From the NCBI GenBank assembly GCA_024638915.1, contig JAHEJJ010000019.1, forward strand, positions 1-46,022: a stretch of 46,022 nucleotides of DNA, in the 5' to 3' direction. The notes under the pieces are model-generated. The model was given only the letters and a program-made list of their open reading frames with translations. It did no database searches and had not been told where the DNA came from. The position numbers and the translations under genes were made by a program. Below, piece by piece: positions 8,828-17,555 of this stretch (positions within the stretch are counted from its first letter, which is position 1; every line of letters starts with the position of its first letter). Source of the stretch: Robiginitalea sp. (GTDB lineage Bacteria > Bacteroidota > Bacteroidia > Flavobacteriales > Flavobacteriaceae).

Positions 8828-8859
8828 AAAATATATGTAAGTTTGACTTGCAAAACCAA
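8828..8859 (-). promoter_or_regulatory. Possible promoter for the amidase-mce-Fe-S operon
   Basis: On the minus strand TTG (8857-8859) is followed after 21 bases by TATATTTT (8828-8835), which matches TAnnTTTG at seven of eight positions. Spacing fits the Bacteroidota -33/-7 arrangement. It would give a leader of about 60 bases. The -7 mismatch leaves this tentative. Confidence 0.35.
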
Positions 8860-8886
8860 GCCCTTCCGTTACAAAAATAGGATATA

Positions 8887-8894
8887 TAGCTTTG
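8887..8894 (+). promoter_or_regulatory. TAnnTTTG box overlapping the lptD start codon
   Basis: The plus strand reads TAGCTTTG, a perfect -7 box, and its last three bases are the TTG used here as the lptD start. If it is a working promoter, transcription would begin inside the called gene. If the TTG start is real, the match is fortuitous or the promoter serves something else. Confidence 0.3.
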
Positions 8895-11600
8895 CAATCA
8901 AACAAACATCCACTCCTTTTCCTATTGCTAATCTTTATGGGCAGTCTTTTTCTTTCGGCCCAGGAAGACCTACCCCAACCTTTGCCTATCGAAGCCGAGA
9001 AAGACTCTTTACCCTCTGAAGAGACCATACCTGCTGCGGTTCGGGACAGTGTCCTGACCGACAGTACAGCCACAGATTCGTTGCCTGCAAGGCGTTCATT
9101 ACTCGATGGAAAGATCAATTACAAGGCAAAAGACTATGTCCGTATCAATCAAAAGGAACAAAAGATTTACCTGTACAATGAAGCAGAGATCTATTATCTG
9201 GATACAGAATTGAAAGCCGGGGTAATTGTGATGGATTATATTAAAAACGAGGTCTATGCCGGCAGAATTAAGGATTCTCTGGGGAATTACACTCAGCTTC
9301 CCTATTTCAAACAAGGGGAAAATGTAGTGATACCCGATTCCATACGTTTTAATTACGACACTGAAAAAGCCCTTATCTGGAATTCGAGAACAGAACAACA
9401 GGCAGGCATGGGCCAGCTGGGTAGCGATAACATGAAGGTATATGCTGAAATCACCAAAAAAGAGAACGATTCGGTTTACTTTCTCAGTGAAGGAAAACTG
9501 ACCACCTCCAAGGATACCATAAATCCGGACTATTATATCCGCGTCAGAAAAGCGAAATTCGTACCCAAAAAAAAGGTTATTGCCGGTTTTAGCAATATAT
9601 ACATTGCTGATGTCCCCACACCGGTTGCCCTTCCATTTGCATATTTTCCATTGACAACTGGAAGGACGGCGGGTATTATGATGCCCACGTTTGGAAATGA
9701 TCCCGATCGTGGTTACTTTCTGCAAAATGGAGGCTATTACCTTCCTTTTAGTGAATATGCCGATCTAACGCTTACAGGTGACCTATATACGAACGGGAGT
9801 TATGGTCTCAGAGGGCAATCGGTTTATGTAAAGCGCTATAAGTTTCGGGGTAATGTCAATTTCAGGTTCGAAAACCAGATCACCAGCCAAAAAGGTTTTG
9901 ACGATTTCAGTCGCGGAACGATCTTTAACCTTCAAATGTCGCATAATCAGGATGCAAAAGCCAATCCTAATTCACGATTTTCGGCCTCTGTCAATATTGG
10001 GAGCAGCCAGTATTACAGGAATTCGCTCCTTCAGCAAAACCTGCCCAATACTCAAATTAACAACCTTTCGTCCTCGATCTCATATTCCAAGACATTTCCC
10101 GCCTATCCATCGGTGAATGTAAGTTTAACAGCCAGCCATAACCAGAATACGAATACCGAGGTGGTAGATCTTACCCTGCCCACCTTACAGGCAAGTATGG
10201 AACGGGTGTTTCCTCTTGCTAAAAGGGATGGGATCAAAAAAGGAGCACTTCAAAATATCAATTTCCAATATGATCTGAACGCCAGAAACAGCATTCGTAC
10301 CACAACTGAGGAATTTGGTACGGCTGAAATGTTCAAGAACGCTAAAGCTGGTGCCCGGCATCGTATTCCGATCAGCACGAATTTCAAGGTGGCCAAGTTT
10401 TTTAGTTTTACGGTTGGGGGTACCTATGAGGATGTTTGGGCCTTCGAGACCTTTAACCAAAGTTTTGATGAGGAAACAGAGCAGGTGGTTACTGACACGA
10501 TCAGGGGATTTGACCGCTATAATCAATACAATTTATCTGCCAGTGTAGGTACCACCCTCTACGGTACGTTCAATTTTGGAGAGGATAAGAAGCTACAGGC
10601 TATACGCCATATTATGCGACCCTCTATCGGCTATGGAATTGCCCCTTCTTTCGAACAGTATTACGATGAGTATGTAAATACGGTAACTGAACAGACCGTC
10701 CAATTCAGCCGTTTTCAAAATACAGTCTATGGAGCACCCCGGCTCGGACGAACCAATTCGATGAGCTTTTCGCTGGCCAACACGCTGGAAGCCAAAGTAC
10801 GCGATAAGGATTCCACGGTTATCGAACCCAAAAAAGTTTCCCTATTAAATCAATTCAACTTCAGTTCTGGCTATAATTTCGAAGCCGATTCACTCAAGCT
10901 AAGCCCGGTCAATATCACAGGAGGAACGGCAATTCTGGACCAGAAAATGAATATTAACTTCGGTGCAAGCCTGGACCCCTACGCTTTGGATAATACGAAC
11001 CGCAGGATCAACACGCTGAATATAAATAACGGGGGTAGTCTTTTCAGATTGACCTCTGCACGTCTGAATATAGGATATAGAATAGACAGTAAGATATTTC
11101 AAAGAGACCGGGAGCCGGAAGAAGATATTGACGACCCTTATTCCGGGGGCAATTACGTGGCCACCAGCGGGGGGCGAACCGATGACCTGTTCGGCAAAGC
11201 GGAAAATCTCAACCGCGGTGCCTTTGATGACCGTGACCCGTCTGATATAGAAAACCCGGTATACGGATCTAAAATACCCTGGAATGTAAGCCTGCAGTAT
11301 GCGATGAGTTATACCAATAGTGCCAGACAGAACGAGATCAGCAATAGCTCCCTGATGTTTTCCGGAAACATAGAACTCACTCCAAGCTGGCAGGTGGGTG
11401 TATCGTCTGGTTACGACTTCAAGAACCAGGGTTTTACCGTGACTCAATTTCGATTTGCACGGGATCTGGGTAGTTTTAATATGACCTTTAACTGGACTCC
11501 TTTCGGCGAGTTTCAGCGATGGAGTTTTTTCATAGGCATCAAGAGTTCCATCCTTCAGGACCTAAAATATGAAGACCGTAGTCAGCCTCCTCCCCGATAG
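8892..11600 (+). CDS. lptD: LPS-assembly outer membrane protein LptD, Bacteroidota type
   Basis: 902 residues. A signal peptide (MQSNKHPLLFLLLIFMGSLF, then LSAQED) precedes an OstA/LptA-like N-terminal domain, about 70-250, with beta-jellyroll text such as AEIYYLDTELKAGVIVMDY. A long beta-barrel follows, rich in alternating aromatic strands and ending in FNMTFNWTPFGEFQRWSFFIG. LptD inserts lipopolysaccharide into the outer leaflet, fed by the Lpt bridge. The start is TTG at 8892: an in-frame TGA at 8844 and no ATG or GTG between leave it as the only start that gives a full signal peptide. It is divergent from the amidase and 33 bp upstream of ridA. Length and layout fit the shorter, Bacteroidota form. 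Confidence 0.9.
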   Translation: MQSNKHPLLFLLLIFMGSLFLSAQEDLPQPLPIEAEKDSLPSEETIPAAVRDSVLTDSTATDSLPARRSLLDGKINYKAKDYVRINQKEQKIYLYNEAEIYYLDTELKAGVIVMDYIKNEVYAGRIKDSLGNYTQLPYFKQGENVVIPDSIRFNYDTEKALIWNSRTEQQAGMGQLGSDNMKVYAEITKKENDSVYFLSEGKLTTSKDTINPDYYIRVRKAKFVPKKKVIAGFSNIYIADVPTPVALPFAYFPLTTGRTAGIMMPTFGNDPDRGYFLQNGGYYLPFSEYADLTLTGDLYTNGSYGLRGQSVYVKRYKFRGNVNFRFENQITSQKGFDDFSRGTIFNLQMSHNQDAKANPNSRFSASVNIGSSQYYRNSLLQQNLPNTQINNLSSSISYSKTFPAYPSVNVSLTASHNQNTNTEVVDLTLPTLQASMERVFPLAKRDGIKKGALQNINFQYDLNARNSIRTTTEEFGTAEMFKNAKAGARHRIPISTNFKVAKFFSFTVGGTYEDVWAFETFNQSFDEETEQVVTDTIRGFDRYNQYNLSASVGTTLYGTFNFGEDKKLQAIRHIMRPSIGYGIAPSFEQYYDEYVNTVTEQTVQFSRFQNTVYGAPRLGRTNSMSFSLANTLEAKVRDKDSTVIEPKKVSLLNQFNFSSGYNFEADSLKLSPVNITGGTAILDQKMNINFGASLDPYALDNTNRRINTLNINNGGSLFRLTSARLNIGYRIDSKIFQRDREPEEDIDDPYSGGNYVATSGGRTDDLFGKAENLNRGAFDDRDPSDIENPVYGSKIPWNVSLQYAMSYTNSARQNEISNSSLMFSGNIELTPSWQVGVSSGYDFKNQGFTVTQFRFARDLGSFNMTFNWTPFGEFQRWSFFIGIKSSILQDLKYEDRSQPPPR

Positions 11601-11633
11601 TCCTAAAATATAATCTCTAATACCGACACCGTT

Positions 11634-12017
11634 ATGAAAAAAATCATTCAGACAGATCTTGCCCCGGCACCGATAGGACCCTACAACCAGGCCGTACTGA
11701 CGGGAAATACCTTATATATTTCGGGCCAAATCCCGATGGATCCCGAATCTCAGGAACTGATCAGCGGAGATATAATAGCAGAGACCGAGCGGGTTATGCA
11801 AAACCTTAAAGCCATATTGCAAGCTGCGAACATGGATTTCGACCAGGTGGTGAAATCCACCATATTTGTCAAGGACATGGGGCAATTCTCAGCTATCAAT
11901 GAGGCCTATGGGCGCTATTTTAATACCGCCACGGCTCCAGCAAGAGAAACGGTAGAAGTGGCCAATTTGCCCAAATATGTAAATGTAGAGATCTCAATGA
12001 TCGCTACACTCGATTGA
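11634..12017 (+). CDS. ridA: RidA-family reactive intermediate/imine deaminase
   Basis: 127 residues covering the whole YjgF/YER057c/UK114 fold. Signatures are YISGQIPMDP near residues 28-37, a central VVKSTIFVKDMGQF segment, and APARETVEVANLPK near residues 101-114 containing the conserved Arg that binds the substrate carboxylate. RidA proteins are cytosolic trimers that hydrolyse 2-aminoacrylate and related enamines/imines released by PLP enzymes. It starts 33 bp after lptD on the same strand, so it probably shares that transcript, and ends 17 bp before the convergent phosphofructokinase gene. Full length, with no oddities. Confidence 0.95.
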   Translation: MKKIIQTDLAPAPIGPYNQAVLTGNTLYISGQIPMDPESQELISGDIIAETERVMQNLKAILQAANMDFDQVVKSTIFVKDMGQFSAINEAYGRYFNTATAPARETVEVANLPKYVNVEISMIATLD

Positions 12018-12034
12018 AAAATACACGCTATTAA

Positions 12035-13237
12035 TTAGTCGGCCGTCATAATAAACAATGGGAGCATCTCAAAGTTTTTATAGTACGGATGCAGCTTCTC
12101 CCGATTGTAATATTTATCAACATTGACAAACTTTTTGGTCTCGGTCACCACTTCGATGGGTACATGGTCGTAACGGCCGTTTTTAAGCACCACCATCCGG
12201 CCATCTATACCACCTAAGATAAGATCCAGGGCCAGGTTGCCGTAGGCTGTTGGAACCACAGAATCGATAAAATCGGGGTCACCGCAACGTACCATATAAC
12301 CCAGCTTCTGGTTGATTACATTCACCTTATGTCCGTTATTGTATTTGGGTGATACATTTTTTAAGGCCAGTGATACCTCGTCTCCTATACCACCTAATTT
12401 GGCATGACCAAAAGCATCGGTCTCCCGGCCCTCAAACATCATTTCACCCCCTTTAATGGTGGCGCCTTCAGATACCAGTACTATAGAGTAGTTACTGGGA
12501 TTATTGTTTCTGTCTTCGGTCAGCAATTCGGCTAGCAGATCTATTTCAAAAGGATGCTCGGGGATCAAACATCGGTGCGCTGCACCGGCCAGGGTAGGTA
12601 ACATGGCCGTAAAACCAGCATAACGCCCAAATACTTCGAGCACCAGGAATCGTTCGTGTGAACCGGCAGCTGTCCTCAGGGCATTGGTAAGGCTAATGGT
12701 TCGGGTGACACAGGTACTGAACCCAATACAATAGTCGGTTCCTGGCACATCGTTATCCATGGTTTTCGGAATAGCAATCACCTTAAGTCCTTTCTTAAAA
12801 AGGTGAACACCGTAGCTCAAGGTATCATCACCTCCAATCGGAATCAGCATGTCTACGCCAAGCCAATCCAGGTTTTTAACCACTTCTGGTGTCAGGTCGT
12901 TGATCTCCTCTGTATAGGTATCCTGAAGATGATCGGGCACATCGTCCTTCGCCACATGGCTGGGCCTGGTCCGGGAAGTATGAAGGAACGTACCTCCGGT
13001 CCTTGCCGCTTTATTAACAACAGCCTGGGAGAGCTCCATAAAATTTCGGCTATTATCGTATTTTTTATCCCTGACGATGTCTATGAGTCCTGCCCATCCC
13101 CTTCTAAAACCAATAACGCGATACCCCTCTCGGATCGCTCTGAATGTTACGGCCCTGATGGCAGGGTTAAGGCCGGGTACGTCGCCCCCGCCGGTCAGGA
13201 TACCGATCGTACCCTTTATCTTTTTGATGTTTGCCAT
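12035..13237 (-). CDS. 6-phosphofructokinase with PPi-type active-site residues
   Basis: 400 residues of the PFK family, longer than the roughly 320 of bacterial PfkA. The phosphate-donor loop is GILTGGGDVPG (12-22). The diagnostic site reads IGGDDT (134-139), with Asp at the position that is Gly in ATP-dependent enzymes, and the catalytic loop reads PKTMDND (157-163), with Lys where E. coli PfkA has Gly. The Asp/Lys pair is the known signature of pyrophosphate-dependent PFKs; D161 is the expected catalytic base. The usual MGR motif reads FGR (EVFGRYAG). I infer reversible, PPi-linked fructose-6-phosphate phosphorylation. It is divergent from the class I aldolase gene, and the ATP-signature PfkA lies about 3 kb away. 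Confidence 0.85.
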   Translation of the reverse strand: MANIKKIKGTIGILTGGGDVPGLNPAIRAVTFRAIREGYRVIGFRRGWAGLIDIVRDKKYDNSRNFMELSQAVVNKAARTGGTFLHTSRTRPSHVAKDDVPDHLQDTYTEEINDLTPEVVKNLDWLGVDMLIPIGGDDTLSYGVHLFKKGLKVIAIPKTMDNDVPGTDYCIGFSTCVTRTISLTNALRTAAGSHERFLVLEVFGRYAGFTAMLPTLAGAAHRCLIPEHPFEIDLLAELLTEDRNNNPSNYSIVLVSEGATIKGGEMMFEGRETDAFGHAKLGGIGDEVSLALKNVSPKYNNGHKVNVINQKLGYMVRCGDPDFIDSVVPTAYGNLALDLILGGIDGRMVVLKNGRYDHVPIEVVTETKKFVNVDKYYNREKLHPYYKNFEMLPLFIMTAD

Positions 13238-13297
13238 GATGTCTTGTATTTTTTGTTGAATTTATTTTAATCGCTCGATGGGTTAAAATAGTAAATT

Positions 13298-13414
13298 ATG
13301 TCTAATACTCTTCTCGAACAAGTAAAAAAAATGGCTCTTATAAAAGGAGAAAATCCTATTCCGCCGTATCTTTACATAGAACGTAAATTACATATCCATG
13401 TCAGCAAATATTGA
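13298..13414 (+). other. Small ORF (38 aa) overlapping the aldolase start; coding status doubtful
   Basis: ATG at 13298 opens a 38-codon frame, beginning MSNTLLEQVKKMALIKGENP and ending HIHVSKY, that overlaps the first 17 bases of the aldolase gene in another frame. It is Lys-rich with no signal peptide or known motif. It could be a leader peptide coupled to aldolase translation, but a near-consensus -7 box (TATCTTTA, 13367-13374) inside it suggests aldolase transcripts may start downstream of it. Confidence 0.2.
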
Positions 13415-14450
13415 GAAAATTTTGGGCAAAGATGCAGAGCATCTTTTAGGTCATCAATGTCGAACCATATCTAAGGATCAGCTGCATCTCCCAGGGCCGG
13501 ATTATGTCGGGAGGGTGCTTGGACCAAGTGACAGGAACCCTGTGGTGATGCGCAATATGCAAACTCTCTTTAACCATGGACGGCTGGGAGGTACAGGTTA
13601 TCTATCGATCCTTCCCGTAGATCAGGGAATAGAGCATACCGCCGGAGCTTCCTTTGCTCCCAACCCCATCTATTTTGATCCTGGCAAAATTGTTGAACTA
13701 GCCATCGAAGGCGGTTGTAATGCCGTGGCTTCGACCCTTGGAGTCCTCGGATCTGTCTCGAGACAATATGCTCATAAGATCCCTTTTCTATTGAAATTGA
13801 ATCACAATGAACTACTCACCTATCCGAACAAATTCGACCAGATCATGTTTGCGAGCATCGACCAGGCCTTTGAGATGGGATGTATGGCTGTAGGCGCTAC
13901 TATATATTACGGATCCGAGGAGAGCAATCGACAGATCCAGGAAGTTACAGAGGCTTTTGAATATGCCCATGAGCTGGGTATGGTTACGGTGCTTTGGGCC
14001 TATTTAAGAAATTCTGGCTTCAAAAAAGATGGCAAGGACTATCATGTATCAGCCGATATTACCGGACAGGCAAATCATCTTGCTGCGACCATACAGGCCG
14101 ATATTGTAAAACAGAAGCAGGCTGAAAATAACGGCGGTTTTAAGGCCATCGGTTTTGCGAAGACACACGACAAGGTATATTCCGAACTCAGTTCTGACCA
14201 TCCTATCGATCTAACGCGCTATCAGGTGGCTAACTGTTTGATGGGCAGAGCCGGACTGATTAATTCTGGTGGAGCATCGGGTGATAACGACCTGGCCCAG
14301 GCGGTGCAAACTGCCGTCATCAACAAGAGAGCCGGAGGTATGGGGCTCATCTCAGGGCGTAAAGCTTTCCAAAAACCTATGAAAGAGGGTGTAGACCTGC
14401 TAAATTCAATCCAGGATGTTTACCTCGATAAAGGGGTGACGATCGCTTAA
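13398..14450 (+). CDS. fbaB: Class I fructose-bisphosphate aldolase (DhnA/FbaB type)
   Basis: 350 residues of the DhnA-type Schiff-base aldolase family. Recognisable stretches are [18 protein letters not shown] (about 73-90), a [14 protein letters not shown] strand, the segment [20 protein letters not shown] and [12 protein letters not shown], with [10 protein letters not shown] near the C-terminus forming the phosphate-binding end of the TIM barrel. The enzyme interconverts fructose-1,6-bisphosphate with glyceraldehyde-3-phosphate and dihydroxyacetone phosphate in the cytoplasm. The ATG is preceded 24-31 bases upstream by TATCTTTA, a seven-of-eight -7 box. Divergent from the PPi-signature PFK, it could act with it in a reversible glycolytic/gluconeogenic step. 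It converges with the GlcNAc kinase gene, with 8 bp between them. Confidence 0.93.
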   Translation: MSANIEKILGKDAEHLLGHQCRTISKDQLHLPGPDYVGRVLGPSDRNPVVMRNMQTLFNHGRLGGTGYLSILPVDQGIEHTAGASFAPNPIYFDPGKIVELAIEGGCNAVASTLGVLGSVSRQYAHKIPFLLKLNHNELLTYPNKFDQIMFASIDQAFEMGCMAVGATIYYGSEESNRQIQEVTEAFEYAHELGMVTVLWAYLRNSGFKKDGKDYHVSADITGQANHLAATIQADIVKQKQAENNGGFKAIGFAKTHDKVYSELSSDHPIDLTRYQVANCLMGRAGLINSGGASGDNDLAQAVQTAVINKRAGGMGLISGRKAFQKPMKEGVDLLNSIQDVYLDKGVTIA

Positions 14451-14458
14451 AGCATAAT

Positions 14459-15310
14459 CTACAATGTTTCCCGGTGGAATTCTACCAGGCCTTCAATGGG
14501 GCGTTGACGGATGACACCGGGAATCAGATCATTTCTCTCGAGTATCATTGTCAGTTCGGCTTTTAAGAAATAAGCAATACTGCCAACAAAATGAATCGGC
14601 ACCTTAGTGGCCAGTTCAAATTGCATGATATAATTGTTCACAAACTGCTGTAATCCTTTATCGATTACACCTTTGCAATAAGGATGTTCTTTGTTTTCGA
14701 TCAAGAATCGGGCGAAAGTGGCCAGGTAGGTGTTGGGATTGGGTTGCTTGTAGAGGTTTTCCTTGATCGTATCGGCATCCAGATCGTATTCCTTATTGAA
14801 TTGTATGGCCAGGTCCTGAGGCATTTTATTGAAATAATAATCCCTGATCAGTTTCCGCCCAAAGAAATTACCGCTGCCATCATCCATAGGTATGTAGCCC
14901 AGAGAGGTGACTTTCTGAAACAATTGCCTTCCATCATAATAACTGCAATTAGACCCCGTTCCGAGGATACAGACAATCCCCTGGTGACCGATCTTTGTGG
15001 TCGAATAAATAGCAGCAAAAGTATCTTCCCGGACCACTGCTTTGGCATTGGGAAAAAAACTTTTAAATATTTTTTTTAGGAAATTCTTCATTCTATTGGT
15101 ACCACATCCTGCTCCATAGAAATATAGATTGGAGACCTTATTCCTGTTCTTCGAAAGCTCAAAGTTATTTGCAAGCCGGTCTTCGATAACCGGACGTGTC
15201 AGAACCTCCGGACTCAGACCAAGGGTTTGGGTGTTAAAAACCTGTTCTCCATTTTCATCAAGGGCGATCCAATCGGACTTGGTGGCGCCACTATCTACAA
15301 TTAATACCAT
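14459..15310 (-). CDS. N-acetylglucosamine kinase (BadF/BadG/BcrA/BcrD ATPase family)
   Basis: 283 residues with the actin-like ATPase fold. The N-terminal phosphate-1 motif is MVLIVDSGATKSDWIALDEN, and the second phosphate loop is GIVCILGTGSNCSYYDG (about 112-128). DDGSGNFFG (about 143-151) matches the sugar-kinase subgroup seen as N-acetylglucosamine kinase in Bacteroidota. The substrate call is by family resemblance only; benzoyl-CoA reductase activators share the fold but carry cysteine-based cluster motifs absent here. It fits with GlcNAc salvage from peptidoglycan turnover by the GH3 enzyme at 0.5-3.4 kb. It is a separate unit 84 bp downstream of GAPDH on the same strand, and ends 8 bp from the convergent aldolase. 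Confidence 0.85.
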   Translation of the reverse strand: MVLIVDSGATKSDWIALDENGEQVFNTQTLGLSPEVLTRPVIEDRLANNFELSKNRNKVSNLYFYGAGCGTNRMKNFLKKIFKSFFPNAKAVVREDTFAAIYSTTKIGHQGIVCILGTGSNCSYYDGRQLFQKVTSLGYIPMDDGSGNFFGRKLIRDYYFNKMPQDLAIQFNKEYDLDADTIKENLYKQPNPNTYLATFARFLIENKEHPYCKGVIDKGLQQFVNNYIMQFELATKVPIHFVGSIAYFLKAELTMILERNDLIPGVIRQRPIEGLVEFHRETL

Positions 15311-15394
15311 AGAGGAATTATTATTAAAAATGAAATCCTTAAAATAAGCAAAATAGACTTATCTCAAGGATTCCTTTTGTTGATTAATTATCGA

Positions 15395-16414
<1,020 letters not shown>

Positions 16415-17404
16415 TTAAACAGTAAGGATATCGGAAATTCTTATGAGTTCCTTATCCAATTTGGTTTTTCCTTTAATAGCTTCAATTACGGGGGTAAGGG
16501 TGATTTCGTTTTCCTGAATCCCCGTCATCAGATTGCTTTTGCCTTCTAATAACGATTCTACCGCCTTGACTCCCATTCTGCAGGCAAGAACCCTATCGGA
16601 ACAGGTAGGGGCACCACCTCTTTGCATATGGCCGAGTACACAAACCCGGACATCGTAGATCGGCAGGTTCTCCTCAACAAACTCTTTAAGCTCATAAACG
16701 TTTTTACCTGTTGTTCGGTCACCTTCGGCGACCACTACGATACTCGACGATTTTCCGCGGGCCTTACTGCGTTTCAGTGAATCTAGTAACCGCTCGAGAC
16801 CCAGGTCTTCCTCGGGGATCAGGATCTCTTCTGCTCCTGCTCCAATACCTGAATTAAGGGCGATATGACCTACATCCCTGCCCATTACCTCCACGAAAAA
16901 TAATCTGTGGTGAGAACTGGCGGTATCGCGTATTTTATCGATCGCCTCTACCACCGTATTGAGCGCCGTATCATATCCTACCGTCACTCGTGTTCCGAAG
17001 ATGTCGTTGTCGATCGTACCGGGGATCCCGATAAATGGCACACCGTATTCCTCATTGAATTTTAGCGCTCCTGTAAAGCTACCATCCCCACCGATAACCA
17101 CCAGGGAATCAATCCCATTAGCCTGTAATTGTTCAAACGCTTTTTTCCGGCCCGCCTTCGTCCTGAATTCTTCACAGCGTGCCGATTTCAGCATGGTACC
17201 CCCTTTATTGATGATATTGTTGACACTTCGGGCATTCATAGGCATGAAGTCACCTTCAATCATACCCTGATACCCCCTGAAAATACCAATACAATCTATT
17301 TGAAGATATGCACACGCACGAACTACCGATCGTATAGCAGCATTCATTCCTGGAGAATCCCCCCCTGAGGTGAAAACTGCAATTTTTTTGATGTTAGATG
17401 CCAT
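16415..17404 (-). CDS. pfkA: ATP-dependent 6-phosphofructokinase PfkA
   Basis: 329 residues, typical PfkA length. The donor loop is FTSGGDSPGMNAAIR (11-25), the diagnostic site is VIGGDGSF (103-110) with Gly as in ATP-dependent enzymes, and the catalytic loop is GIPGTIDND (126-134) with the Gly that is Lys in PPi enzymes. EVMGRDVGH and HMQRGGAP complete the substrate-binding set. It phosphorylates fructose-6-phosphate with ATP, the committed glycolytic step. It is first in an operon with gap and has a perfect -7 box about 18 bases upstream of its ATG. The contrast with the PPi-type paralogue at 12-13 kb suggests separate glycolytic and reversible roles. Confidence 0.95.
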   Translation of the reverse strand: MASNIKKIAVFTSGGDSPGMNAAIRSVVRACAYLQIDCIGIFRGYQGMIEGDFMPMNARSVNNIINKGGTMLKSARCEEFRTKAGRKKAFEQLQANGIDSLVVIGGDGSFTGALKFNEEYGVPFIGIPGTIDNDIFGTRVTVGYDTALNTVVEAIDKIRDTASSHHRLFFVEVMGRDVGHIALNSGIGAGAEEILIPEEDLGLERLLDSLKRSKARGKSSSIVVVAEGDRTTGKNVYELKEFVEENLPIYDVRVCVLGHMQRGGAPTCSDRVLACRMGVKAVESLLEGKSNLMTGIQENEITLTPVIEAIKGKTKLDKELIRISDILTV

Positions 17405-17421
17405 TACGTAAATTAGAGTTT

Positions 17422-17429
17422 CAAAATTA
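17422..17429 (-). promoter_or_regulatory. Bacteroidota-type -7 box for pfkA-gap
   Basis: The minus strand reads TAATTTTG, a perfect TAnnTTTG match 18 bases before the pfkA ATG. The leader would be only about 10 bases. No -33 TTG with normal spacing was found, and the region is AT-rich. Confidence 0.45.
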
Positions 17430-17555
17430 ACAAACTAATCCTAAAAAATACCGGCCGACACGCTATAATTTGTGTTATTTACCAAGAGCAAACGTTTTCG
17501 TTGAAAATTTAAAATAATTCAACCTTTTGGGAACTAAAAATATTTACACCTTTAA

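Noticed and set aside
9099-9725. A 208-codon open frame on the minus strand inside lptD.
   Set aside because: It is antisense to a clear LptD domain, has no recognisable motif, and its composition follows the overlying gene's codon bias.
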